Of a DNA stretch of 64,000 nt, positions 24,669 to 32,908 are shown one piece after another; positions within the stretch are counted from its first letter, which is position 1, and each line of letters starts with the position of its first letter. The DNA is taken from contig NZ_JACYFK010000002.1 in the NCBI RefSeq assembly GCF_014855515.1, forward strand, positions 186,001 to 250,000. Direction: 5' to 3'. The translations under genes and the position numbers were made by a program. The stretch comes from Euzebyella marina (lineage in GTDB: Bacteria; Bacteroidota; Bacteroidia; Flavobacteriales; Flavobacteriaceae). The notes under the pieces are model-generated. The model was not told the DNA's origin, did not search any database, and was given only the letters and a program-made list of their open reading frames with translations.

Positions 24669-26774
24669 TTAGCTAATGTAATTCCAGATATTCTTGTTTT
24701 TTAAAATTTTGATATAGGTGTTTCTGACAACTAAATTTTCAGGTCTTTCAAGTTGAGGGTCACTTTTTAAAAGTTGTAGGGCGTAATGCCTAGCCGTCTT
24801 GAGAATATCGTTATCCTTGACAATATCGGCAATCTTTAAATTAAGCACACCGCTTTGCTGTGTACCCATTAAATCGCCCGGCCCGCGTAATTTAAGGTCG
24901 ACCTCTGCGATTTCAAACCCGTCATTGCTTTGGGTCATGGTCTGTAATCTGGTTTTGGCTTCGGAAGAAAGTTTATGGCTGGTCATCAAAATACAATAGC
25001 TTTGGTCTGCCCCTCGGCCTACACGCCCCCTTAGCTGATGTAATTGTGAAAGCCCAAAGCGTTCGGCACTTTCGATAATCATGACAGAAGCATTGGGTAC
25101 GTTTACGCCGACTTCGATTACGGTAGTAGCTACCATAATGTGGGTTTCTCCGCGCACAAAACGGTCCATTTCATAATCTTTATCGACAGGTTTCATTTGA
25201 CCGTGAACAATAGAAATTTGATAATCGGGCAGCGGAAAATCACGGGCGATACTTTCATAACCATCCATCAGATCTTTATAATCCAACGCTTCCGATTCTT
25301 GAATAAGTGGGTACACGATATAAACCTGTCTTCCTTTTTTGATCTCATCCCTCACAAAAGCAAAAACCTTGAGTCTATTGGTATCGTAACGGTGTACGGT
25401 TTTTATCGGCTTTCTTCCAGGAGGCAGCTCGTCGATTACCGAAATATCCAGATCTCCGTAAAGGCTCATGGCCAGCGTTCTTGGTATGGGGGTAGCCGTC
25501 ATTACCAAAATATGAGGGGGGAGCAAATTTTTATGCCACAGTTTAGCTCTTTGTGCAACTCCGAACCGATGTTGTTCATCAATAATGGCTAATCCTAAAT
25601 TTTGAAACTGTACTTTATCTTCCAATAGCGCATGGGTGCCCACCAAAATGTGGAGTTCCCCGCTTTCAAGGGCTTCATGAATTTGGTTGCGGTCCGATTT
25701 TTTGGTTGATCCGGTCAACAGGGCACAACTAACACCAACCTTGTCTAATAATTCTTTGATTCCTGTAAAATGTTGGTTCGCAAGAATCTCAGTTGGTGCC
25801 ATTAGACATGCTTGGTAACCATTATCTATGGCCAATAACATGCTCATTACCGCGACGATTGTTTTGCCAGAACCTACATCGCCCTGTAACAAACGGTTCA
25901 TTTGGGCATTACTGCCCAAATCGGACCTTATTTCTCTAAGAACTCTTTTTTGTGCGCCCGTCAGCTCAAAAGGAAGGTGTTCTTCATAAAACTCATTGAA
26001 CCGCTCACCGACTTGGTCAAAGACCAAACCTTTAATTTTTTGTTTTCGAAGTGCCTTTTTGGTTAAAAGTTGTAGTTGAATGTAAAACAGCTCTTCAAAT
26101 TTTAATCGGAACTGGGCTTTGGCCAATAATTCTTGATTTTTTGGAAAGTGTATATTCAATAGGGCTTCCGGCTTTGGCATAAGGTGAAGCTCCTGTAACA
26201 ATTGATCCGATAAAGTTTCTGAGAACCTTGCTTTGGTTTCCATAAACAATTGCTGGATCATTTTACTGATAACACGATTGGTAATGCCTTTGTTACCTAG
26301 TTTTTCTGTGGATGGGTAAATGGGCTGCATCGCTACTTTTAGTCCTTTTTGGTGTTCCGTCAGCAATTCCATATCCGGATGCGGCATAGAAAACTTACCA
26401 TTGAACCAATTACATCGCCCAAAAACTACATAGGGGACATTTATTTTTAGATTTTCACGAATCCACTTTTGCCCTCGAAACCAGACCAATTCCATTTCGC
26501 CAGTATCATCGACAAATGTGGCCACCAAACGCTTACCTTTTTTTTGCTCAACGGTTTTAAGGTTGACTATTTTACCGACAATCTGAACATCGGCATTGCT
26601 ACGTTGAAGTTGGCCTATTTTGTAATATTGGGTTTTATCTAGGTAACGATTAGGAAAAAAACTTAATAAGTCTTGAAAGGTATGAATACCCAGCTCTGAT
26701 TGTAGTGTCTCGGCTCTACTGGGCCCGACCCCTTTCAAATAAGCAATAGGTGTTTGTAGCAATTGGCCAATCAT
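24669..26774 (-). CDS. recG: ATP-dependent DNA helicase RecG
   Basis: 701 residues, full length. N-terminal wedge/OB region (YLKGVGPSRAETLQ, FFPNRYLDKT, GKIVNLKTVEQKKGKR), then SF2 helicase motifs: Walker A QGDVGSGKTIVA, TEILANQH, DEQHRFGVAQR (DEQH motif II typical of RecG/PriA), VMTATPIPRTLA, VATTVIEVGVNVPNA and the TRG-like QLRGRVGRGADQSYCIL. Reverses stalled forks and processes Holliday junctions. Divergent from the M1 aminopeptidase gene. No co-transcribed partner obvious; leuC lies 156 bases downstream on the same strand. Confidence 0.97.
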   Translation of the reverse strand: MIGQLLQTPIAYLKGVGPSRAETLQSELGIHTFQDLLSFFPNRYLDKTQYYKIGQLQRSNADVQIVGKIVNLKTVEQKKGKRLVATFVDDTGEMELVWFRGQKWIRENLKINVPYVVFGRCNWFNGKFSMPHPDMELLTEHQKGLKVAMQPIYPSTEKLGNKGITNRVISKMIQQLFMETKARFSETLSDQLLQELHLMPKPEALLNIHFPKNQELLAKAQFRLKFEELFYIQLQLLTKKALRKQKIKGLVFDQVGERFNEFYEEHLPFELTGAQKRVLREIRSDLGSNAQMNRLLQGDVGSGKTIVAVMSMLLAIDNGYQACLMAPTEILANQHFTGIKELLDKVGVSCALLTGSTKKSDRNQIHEALESGELHILVGTHALLEDKVQFQNLGLAIIDEQHRFGVAQRAKLWHKNLLPPHILVMTATPIPRTLAMSLYGDLDISVIDELPPGRKPIKTVHRYDTNRLKVFAFVRDEIKKGRQVYIVYPLIQESEALDYKDLMDGYESIARDFPLPDYQISIVHGQMKPVDKDYEMDRFVRGETHIMVATTVIEVGVNVPNASVMIIESAERFGLSQLHQLRGRVGRGADQSYCILMTSHKLSSEAKTRLQTMTQSNDGFEIAEVDLKLRGPGDLMGTQQSGVLNLKIADIVKDNDILKTARHYALQLLKSDPQLERPENLVVRNTYIKILKNKNIWNYIS

Positions 26775-26830
26775 GCGACTAAATTAGCGGTTCGGCAAAT
26801 TAATAGCAACAAAAGCTATGGCAATAGTCA

Positions 26831-26864
26831 TTTTCAGCAGACCCTATTAAAAATGCTAAATTTG
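26831..26864 (+). promoter_or_regulatory. candidate promoter of the M1 aminopeptidase gene
   Basis: TAAATTTG at 26857-26864 is a perfect -7 match; TTTTC at 26831-26835, 21 bases upstream, is an imperfect -33. Predicted start near 26871, 19 bases before the ATG. Confidence 0.5.
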
Positions 26865-26889
26865 GTTCACCTTTTGTTCTGCAATTATT

Positions 26890-28947
26890 ATGATTAGATT
26901 TTTTTTGGTTTTCTTTTTTTTATGTGGAAGGTTTTATGGCCAGCATCAACAGCATGTCAACTTTGTAGAATCAAAAGTGGTTATTGAACCGCTGCCAAAG
27001 GAAAAGGCAATAAAAGGAACGGTAAGTTATACCTTCAAAATTTTGAGCGCAGTCGATTCTGTTTTTTTAGATGCCCAGAACATTCATTTGAACGAGGTAA
27101 GTATTGATGGTGAAAAAACGGCATTTGAAAATAACGGAAAAAGGCTTGTTCTAAAGAAGAGGTTCAAAAAGAATAAAACGTATCAACTTAAAATAGCATA
27201 CACCACTAAGCCCAAACAGACAGTTTATTTTTTAGGATGGGATGATAACATTAGGCATAACGAACAAATATGGACCCAAGGTCAGGGAAAGTACACCAGC
27301 CATTGGTTACCCAGTTTTGATGACATGCAAGAAAAAGTAGAATTCGATGTGAGCATTCTTGCCGAAAAGAACTATGAGGTTATCGCTAATGGTCAATTAC
27401 GTTCACAGAAAGATTCCCTCAATAAAACGTTGTGGCAGTATGATATGCAAAAGCCAATGAGTAGCTATCTTTTGGCTTTTGCTATAGGCAATTATAATAA
27501 ACAAAAGTTTATTTCGAAGAGTGGCGTTTCCATCGATAACTATTACTATCCTTCAGATAGTCTTAAAGTAGAGCCCACTTATAGATACACTCAAGAAATT
27601 TTTGATTTTTTAGAATCTGAGATAGGGGTGACGTACCCTTGGCAAAATTACAAACAGGTGCCGGTTCGTGATTTTATATATGCTGGTATGGAAAATACCG
27701 GCTGCACCATTTTCTCCGAGGGTTATGTGGTCGATTCCACAGGGTTTGTAGACAAGAACTATGTCAACGTGAACGCCCATGAGTTGGCACATCAATGGTT
27801 CGGCAATCTAGTAACAGAAAAGGATGGGCATCACCATTGGTTGCACGAGGGTTTTGCCACTTACTACGCATATATGGCAGAGAAAAAGGTTTTTGGTAAT
27901 GATTTTTTCTATTGGAAATTGTGGGATACCGCTCAAGAGCTACACCGAATGTCAGAAGCTGGTCGGGGCGAAGCTTTGACCGACCCAAAATCGAGTAGTC
28001 TTACTTTTTACGAAAAAGGCGCATGGGCCTTGGCAATTTTAAGGGAAAGAGTGGGGGAGGATGCTTTTCAAAATGGGATGAAGAGCTACCTTACCAAATA
28101 CAGTTTTCAAAATGCGACCATAGAAGATTTTTTGAATGAAATAAAAGCGGAAACCAACACCGATCTCACTGAATTTGAACAGTCTTGGTTGAACTCCGAT
28201 AAATTTCCTGAGGAAGAAGCCATCACCTATCTTAAGAAATACAATGAATCGATAAGGGCATTTGTTGACAATGAGATGAATGGTAACCAATTGAAGAATG
28301 TTTTAAGCGGTAATCATCCTCATCAATACAAGATAGCGTTATTGGAAAAGTTCAAAAGCACCTTGTCTTCAGAAGCTTTAATTAACTCAGCTATTGAATC
28401 GGATTTACTAACCAGACAAAAAATGCTTCAGTTAGTAGAAGATATTCCGATGGAATCTAAGGAAGATATAGAAACGCTACTCGGTGATAAAAGTTACATA
28501 AGCCAAGAGTTGGCTTTGTATAAACTATGGTCATCGTTTTCTAATGACAGAGAAAAATATCTTGAAGTTACCGAGGGTGTAGAAGGTTTGCCTAATAAAA
28601 ATGTTCGGTTGTTATGGTTGACTTTGGCCATTGTTACCGAAAGTTTCAAACCCGAAAGCACCAATGAATATTATAATGAACTGGTCGATTATACCGACCC
28701 CTCATTTTCTTGGGATGTTCGCATGGGTGCTTTTCAATATCTAGCTGAAATAGGTCTTTCCGATGATGCTCTTGTGAATTTAATCGACGCTACCGAACAC
28801 CATAGTTGGCAGTTCAAGAAATACGCTCGTAATTTAACCGATGAGTTATTGCAACAAAAAGAATATCAAAAAAGAATAGCGACCGTTTTTAAGAAACTAA
28901 ACCAAAACGATTTCCGTTATATAAACAGTAAATTAAAGGAAGAATGA
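26890..28947 (+). CDS. M1 family zinc aminopeptidase, exported
   Basis: 685 residues. A signal peptide (MIRFFLVFFFLCGRFYG, cleavage near residue 17) points to the periplasm or surface. The exopeptidase motif is AGMENTG and the zinc site is H297-E298-L-A-H301 with third ligand E320 in WLHEGFATYY, i.e. HExxH-x18-E. After ~residue 450 a helical HEAT-like C-terminal region follows. It removes N-terminal residues from peptides. The gene ends in an ATGA overlap with the patatin gene, so the two are translationally coupled. Intact and catalytically complete, in contrast to the M1-like protein at 45368-48220. Confidence 0.94.
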   Translation: MIRFFLVFFFLCGRFYGQHQQHVNFVESKVVIEPLPKEKAIKGTVSYTFKILSAVDSVFLDAQNIHLNEVSIDGEKTAFENNGKRLVLKKRFKKNKTYQLKIAYTTKPKQTVYFLGWDDNIRHNEQIWTQGQGKYTSHWLPSFDDMQEKVEFDVSILAEKNYEVIANGQLRSQKDSLNKTLWQYDMQKPMSSYLLAFAIGNYNKQKFISKSGVSIDNYYYPSDSLKVEPTYRYTQEIFDFLESEIGVTYPWQNYKQVPVRDFIYAGMENTGCTIFSEGYVVDSTGFVDKNYVNVNAHELAHQWFGNLVTEKDGHHHWLHEGFATYYAYMAEKKVFGNDFFYWKLWDTAQELHRMSEAGRGEALTDPKSSSLTFYEKGAWALAILRERVGEDAFQNGMKSYLTKYSFQNATIEDFLNEIKAETNTDLTEFEQSWLNSDKFPEEEAITYLKKYNESIRAFVDNEMNGNQLKNVLSGNHPHQYKIALLEKFKSTLSSEALINSAIESDLLTRQKMLQLVEDIPMESKEDIETLLGDKSYISQELALYKLWSSFSNDREKYLEVTEGVEGLPNKNVRLLWLTLAIVTESFKPESTNEYYNELVDYTDPSFSWDVRMGAFQYLAEIGLSDDALVNLIDATEHHSWQFKKYARNLTDELLQQKEYQKRIATVFKKLNQNDFRYINSKLKEE

Positions 28948-29864
28948 AGGCATTGGTCATTTCTGGAGGCGGTAGCAAAGGAGCATTTGCGGGTGGGGTA
29001 GCACAATATCTCATGCAAGAAAAGCAATGCGAGTACGATCTTTTTCTAGGTACCTCCACAGGCAGCCTACTGATTTCGCATTTGGCACTACAGAAAATAG
29101 ATAAGATCAAAGAGATCTATACTTCGGTCAATCAAGACAGCATCTTTAGCAATTGCCCCTTTACCATTGAAAAAAAGTATGGCGTTCATACGATTGGCAT
29201 CAATCACTGGAACGTTCTCCGTAATTTCTATAGAGGCAGAAAAACCTTTGGCGAAAGCAAAAATTTACACAAGCTCATCAAAAATACACTTACCAAAGAA
29301 GAGTTTGAGATTTTAAAGAACGGACCCAAGGAAATAGTCGTTACAGTGGCCAATCTATCTTTAAATCAAGTAGAATACAAATCCATCAACGATTATAGCT
29401 ACGAAGATTTTTGTGAATGGGTCTGGATATCTTGCAACTACACGCCATTTATGAGTTTAGTTCGAAAAAACGGATGTGAATATGCCGATGGCGGCCTAGG
29501 AAATATGGTGCCAATTGAAGAGGCCGTAAGAAGAGGTGCTACCGAAATCGATGTGATAGTTTTACAGACCGAAGTGACGCATCTGAACCGCCTGCCTTCA
29601 AAGAACGCTTTCTCATTGTTAACGACCATGTTTGAGTTTATGCTTGACCGTATCGAGTTTCAGAATATTAAAATAGGAAAGTACGCGGCGGGGCATAACA
29701 AGGCTATCATTAACTTTTATTATACACCAACCGTTTTAACCACCAACTCTTTGGTTTTTGATAAGGAAAAAATGACGGCTTGGTGGCAAAGCGGATTCAA
29801 CTATGCAAAATATAAGAATACCGAACTTAATCAGATAGAACCTGAAAAAGGCGAAGTACTCTAA
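28944..29864 (+). CDS. patatin-like phospholipase / acyl hydrolase
   Basis: 306 residues. Patatin features: oxyanion loop SGGGSKGAFAGGV, nucleophile serine in GTSTGSLL (GxSxG) and the catalytic aspartate in YADGGLGN (DGG). It should hydrolyse acyl esters of lipids with a Ser-Asp dyad. Starts four bases inside the aminopeptidase gene; this pairing of a peptidase with a lipase gives no obvious pathway. No signal peptide, so cytoplasmic or membrane-associated. A hairpin terminator overlaps its stop codon. Confidence 0.92.
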   Translation: MKALVISGGGSKGAFAGGVAQYLMQEKQCEYDLFLGTSTGSLLISHLALQKIDKIKEIYTSVNQDSIFSNCPFTIEKKYGVHTIGINHWNVLRNFYRGRKTFGESKNLHKLIKNTLTKEEFEILKNGPKEIVVTVANLSLNQVEYKSINDYSYEDFCEWVWISCNYTPFMSLVRKNGCEYADGGLGNMVPIEEAVRRGATEIDVIVLQTEVTHLNRLPSKNAFSLLTTMFEFMLDRIEFQNIKIGKYAAGHNKAIINFYYTPTVLTTNSLVFDKEKMTAWWQSGFNYAKYKNTELNQIEPEKGEVL

Positions 29865-29885
29865 CTATAGAGCACCTCGCCTTTT
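29847..29885 (+). terminator. bidirectional terminator after patatin gene
   Basis: Long imperfect stem: AAAGGCGA...CTCTA (29847-29863) with TAGAG...TCGCCTTT (29868-29884), then T-rich. It spans the stop codon and lies between convergent genes, so it can serve both. Confidence 0.75.
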
Positions 29886-29904
29886 ATTTAGATTTTTCAA
29901 AAGC

Positions 29905-30423
29905 TTACCAGAGCTCGCCAATTTCCTTTTTAACGAACGATAGGGCAGTGGCCGATGGCGATTCTTTGTCCATCGTTTCGGTAAGAATGTCTTCCCTGAG
30001 TTTATCGGCTGCATCCGTTTCGCTCATAGCCGCTTTGCGGATCATTTGTACGGTAGCACTTTTGGCCGCTTTGATTACGTTCCAACACTCATCGGTCATA
30101 TAAATTTGTTGTGACAGATTGTGGTCGAATTCGGTTTCAATAGTTCTGATAAGTAGCTGTTCGTAGTCGTTTTTATTGGTCGACTTAGGCGCTACCCGAA
30201 CCACCAAGCTAGGTATGGCAATGCGTTCTAGAAAAAGAGCCATTCGCTCATAGGCCTGCAAACGTACGGGTAATGTATTCTTTTGTGTGTCTTTATGTAA
30301 TAGAAATCTTCTTCGCCCTTCTTCGTTTCGAGTATGTAACTTGAAAAAATAGAAGGCGACAAGACCAGTAACAACGGCAGGTAATAAAAAACCGAAAAAT
30401 TGTAAAATAGTTTCTCCAGACAT
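29905..30423 (-). CDS. conserved single-pass membrane protein, unknown function
   Basis: 172 residues. One N-terminal membrane helix (residues ~8-27, FFGFLLPAVVTGLVAFYFF) followed by a soluble, charged, mostly helical region (LQAYERMALFLERIAIPSLV, FDHNLSQQIYMTDECWNVIKAAK). The N-terminus out/C-terminus in orientation is suggested by the basic stretch after the helix. I do not recognise a named domain with confidence; similar proteins occur in other Flavobacteriia as far as I recall. No catalytic motif. The start at 30423 places the helix at the N-terminus. It is downstream of a convergent terminator and 159 bases from the OmpA-like gene. Confidence 0.7.
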   Translation of the reverse strand: MSGETILQFFGFLLPAVVTGLVAFYFFKLHTRNEEGRRRFLLHKDTQKNTLPVRLQAYERMALFLERIAIPSLVVRVAPKSTNKNDYEQLLIRTIETEFDHNLSQQIYMTDECWNVIKAAKSATVQMIRKAAMSETDAADKLREDILTETMDKESPSATALSFVKKEIGELW

Positions 30424-30534
30424 GTTTTTGGGTGGTTTGGGGCCATCGATGAAGATAGCCGGTTACTTTGTTTAGAGAACGGTCTATTTTTAAAAAAAGT
30501 ATGGTGTTTTACTTCCTTTGTGAATTACCTGTTC

Positions 30535-30565
30535 AGGTTGATAAAATAATTCTCAAAATCAACCT
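30535..30565. repeat. inverted repeat downstream of the OmpA-like gene
   Basis: AGGTTGAT (30535-30542) and ATCAACCT (30558-30565) are perfect complements around a 15-base AT-rich loop. It lies 18 bases past the stop of the minus-strand gene at 30583. No T-run follows on the minus strand, so terminator or regulatory site is undecided. Confidence 0.4.
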
Positions 30566-30582
30566 ATATAGTAATTGAAAAA

Positions 30583-31350
30583 CTAGTTTTTCATCTCTTC
30601 CCTGGCCATGAGGTAGAATTGGTCATAGGCAGGGTGAATATTCACTTGAATTCCTTCTTTTAAATTACCGTCTCTTCCAAGACTCGAAACGCGTTCGGCC
30701 TCTACACCGGCTTCCTTCAGCTTTCTTGCCACCGACAAGGCTTGTTGAGCGGGTATATGAATATCCCCCGTCATACTCAAACCTTCTACCGTTACCGAAG
30801 TTTTAGGATTGGCCGCTAGAATTTGGGCTACTTTTTCTGTCCATGACCCTCCTTCGGCCGTAAGTTGGTCGCCCGTATCGCTTCCAAAAAGACTATTCAG
30901 GTCCGATGAAATAACCACGCCCCCGTTTGAAACAGAAATTTTGGCATTTTCTCCCATAGTTTGCTTTACATTGGTCAATACCACAATGGCCGTAGAATCA
31001 TTACTGCTAATGGCGTCTTTAATCGATTTCAATTGATTTTCCTTCGCCTCTAGACTGGCCATGGCACTGGTAACGATGTTACTGTTCTTATTGGATACTT
31101 CGGCAAAACTCTTCATGTTAGCCATTAAGGTATTGTTGGCGTCTTGCAATTCGTTTACCTGACTTTCAAAAGATTCAGCCTTGGCTACCGCAATACGTTC
31201 GGTTTTTTTCGTTTCCAATAGCTCATTGTTCACAGAGTCCAACTCATTTTTTAACTGATCGATTTCAGCGATCAAATCACTTTTGCGTTGCGCCTGAACG
31301 GAAATAACGGTGAAAACAAGTAGAATGGAAGCAAGTAAATTTCTTTTCAT
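30583..31350 (-). CDS. exported coiled-coil protein with degenerate OmpA-like C-terminus
   Basis: 255 residues. Signal peptide ending ...VQAQ (residue ~20, non-lipoprotein), then a long coiled coil (~22-115), then an OmpA-like region: SVSNGGVVISSDLNSLFG, SWTEKVAQILAANPKTSVTVEGL, ALSVARKLKEAGVEAERVSSLGRDG. The layout and the end (YDQFYLMAREEMK) parallel the OmpA lipoprotein at 38653-39504 (IDQFYSMIEEGMK). However, the peptidoglycan-binding aspartate/arginine motif (GHTD, N-x2-LS-x2-RA-x2-V) is replaced, and the lipobox is missing. It therefore looks like a diverged paralogue that may not bind peptidoglycan. Periplasmic or outer-membrane associated; function unknown. Confidence 0.75.
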   Translation of the reverse strand: MKRNLLASILLVFTVISVQAQRKSDLIAEIDQLKNELDSVNNELLETKKTERIAVAKAESFESQVNELQDANNTLMANMKSFAEVSNKNSNIVTSAMASLEAKENQLKSIKDAISSNDSTAIVVLTNVKQTMGENAKISVSNGGVVISSDLNSLFGSDTGDQLTAEGGSWTEKVAQILAANPKTSVTVEGLSMTGDIHIPAQQALSVARKLKEAGVEAERVSSLGRDGNLKEGIQVNIHPAYDQFYLMAREEMKN

Positions 31351-31401
31351 TTATGGGGATTTATTATGATACTTCTAATGTTGGGTACAATTTATAGGGC
31401 A

Positions 31402-31432
31402 CAAAAATATATTTTTCTGCTTTCCTGCGAAA
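31402..31432 (-). promoter_or_regulatory. candidate promoter of the OmpA-like gene
   Basis: Minus-strand TATTTTTG (31409-31402) is a perfect TAnnTTTG match; TTTC at 31432-31429 lies 19 bases upstream. Predicted start near 31395, 45 bases before the ATG. Confidence 0.4.
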
Positions 31433-31474
31433 ATTCCGTAAATCAAAAATATGTGTACTCTATATGTGATAATA

Positions 31475-32749
31475 TTATAACTCTAAATAATCGAGGCTCA
31501 TTTCAGTGAGCGCTTTAACCCCCAGTATCAATCCGCTATCATCAATCATAAAATCAGGCGTGTGGTGAGGGAAAGATTCGGTTGTACCCGGAGCCATTCC
31601 TCCTAAAAAGAAGAAAAATCCTGGAATCTCATTTTGATAATAGCTGAAATCTTCACCTCCGGTAACCGCTTTTTGCAATTCTACCTTATCTTTTCCTGCT
31701 ACCTTTTGAAGGCTGGGAAGCATTTTATCGACCAAATCGGGGTCGTTAAAAGTAATGTCGGTATTGTCTTTGATCGTAAAAGTAGCGTCACCCCCATAAG
31801 CACGGGCGATAGCAGGCACCATTTCTTGCATTCGTCGGGTGATCTGCTCTTTCATGTCATAATCCAAAGTACGTACTGTACCGATCATTTCCGCTGATTC
31901 GGGAATAATATTAAAACGGACACCACTGGTTATTTTGCCAACGGTAATAACGGCGGCTTCATTGGTAAGTTCGGCTTCACGGCTGATAATGGTTTGTAGT
32001 CCGTCAATTATTTTAGCACTGATCAAAATGGGGTCGATACCCGACCAAGGTTGCGAACCGTGGCTCTGTTTCCCTTTAACATTGATGGTGAAATGTTGTA
32101 CTGCCGCCATAGTACCACCTGGCTTATATCTAATCGTGCCTACCGGAGTTTCCGAATTGATATGAAGGCCAAAAATAGCCTCAACATCAGGGTTTTTCAG
32201 AACACCTTCTTTAATCATCAAAGAAGCTCCGCCTTCTTCCCCAGGTGGTGGGCCTTCCTCTGCCGGTTGAAAGATGAACTTTATGGTGCCTTTAATCTTA
32301 TCGGTATGTTTTGAAAGAATTTCGGCGACCCCCATTAAAATGGCAATGTGTGTATCGTGGCCACAGGCATGCATAACAGGAACGGTCTCGCCCCTAAATT
32401 CAGCGGTAACATTTGATTTGAAGGGCAAGTCATTACGTTCAGGTACCGGTAAGGCATCAATGTCGGCACGAAGTGCTATCACCTTTCCTTTTTTCTTGCC
32501 TTTTAAGATACCAACTACCCCGGTATGGGCAACTCCGGTTTCTATCTCTATGCCTAAGGATTTTAAGTGTTCGGCAATTTTTTCGGCCGTTTTAAACTCA
32601 CGGTTTGAAAGTTCAGGGTTTTGATGAATTTCTCTGCGCCATTCAACGACCTTAGGTTCTATGGCAGTATAATCTTTATCGAAACGAAGACTTTGAGCAA
32701 AAAGACCCGAAAAAGTCAACATTAATGAACTGAAGAGTATTTTTTTCAT
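31475..32749 (-). CDS. M20D amidohydrolase, exported (hippurate/IAA-amino-acid hydrolase type)
   Basis: 424 residues with a signal peptide (MKKILFSSLMLTFSGLFAQ). M20 dimetal features: VVEWRREIHQNPELSNREF, LRADIDALPV, the cysteine/histidine site MHACGHDTHIA, QPAEEGPP (catalytic Glu pair), and TGGEDFSYY near the end; a dimerisation domain lies between. These enzymes cleave N-acyl or amide bonds of amino acid conjugates. The export signal places it in the periplasm, suggesting scavenging of acylated amino acids or peptides. Divergent from the helicase gene. Exact substrate unknown. Confidence 0.93.
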   Translation of the reverse strand: MKKILFSSLMLTFSGLFAQSLRFDKDYTAIEPKVVEWRREIHQNPELSNREFKTAEKIAEHLKSLGIEIETGVAHTGVVGILKGKKKGKVIALRADIDALPVPERNDLPFKSNVTAEFRGETVPVMHACGHDTHIAILMGVAEILSKHTDKIKGTIKFIFQPAEEGPPPGEEGGASLMIKEGVLKNPDVEAIFGLHINSETPVGTIRYKPGGTMAAVQHFTINVKGKQSHGSQPWSGIDPILISAKIIDGLQTIISREAELTNEAAVITVGKITSGVRFNIIPESAEMIGTVRTLDYDMKEQITRRMQEMVPAIARAYGGDATFTIKDNTDITFNDPDLVDKMLPSLQKVAGKDKVELQKAVTGGEDFSYYQNEIPGFFFFLGGMAPGTTESFPHHTPDFMIDDSGLILGVKALTEMSLDYLEL

Positions 32750-32908
32750 AATAGCTTAGCTTGTTTAAATATACACATAGCGCCCAAAACCACCTAAGTC
32801 TTGGTTGTTTCTTGTTTGTTGAAAAGAATATCCTCAGAATTGGTGGGCAAATTTTAGCATAAGCCCAATAATGGCTAAATTCACAGCGCTAAAAAAGAAG
32901 GTTTAGGT

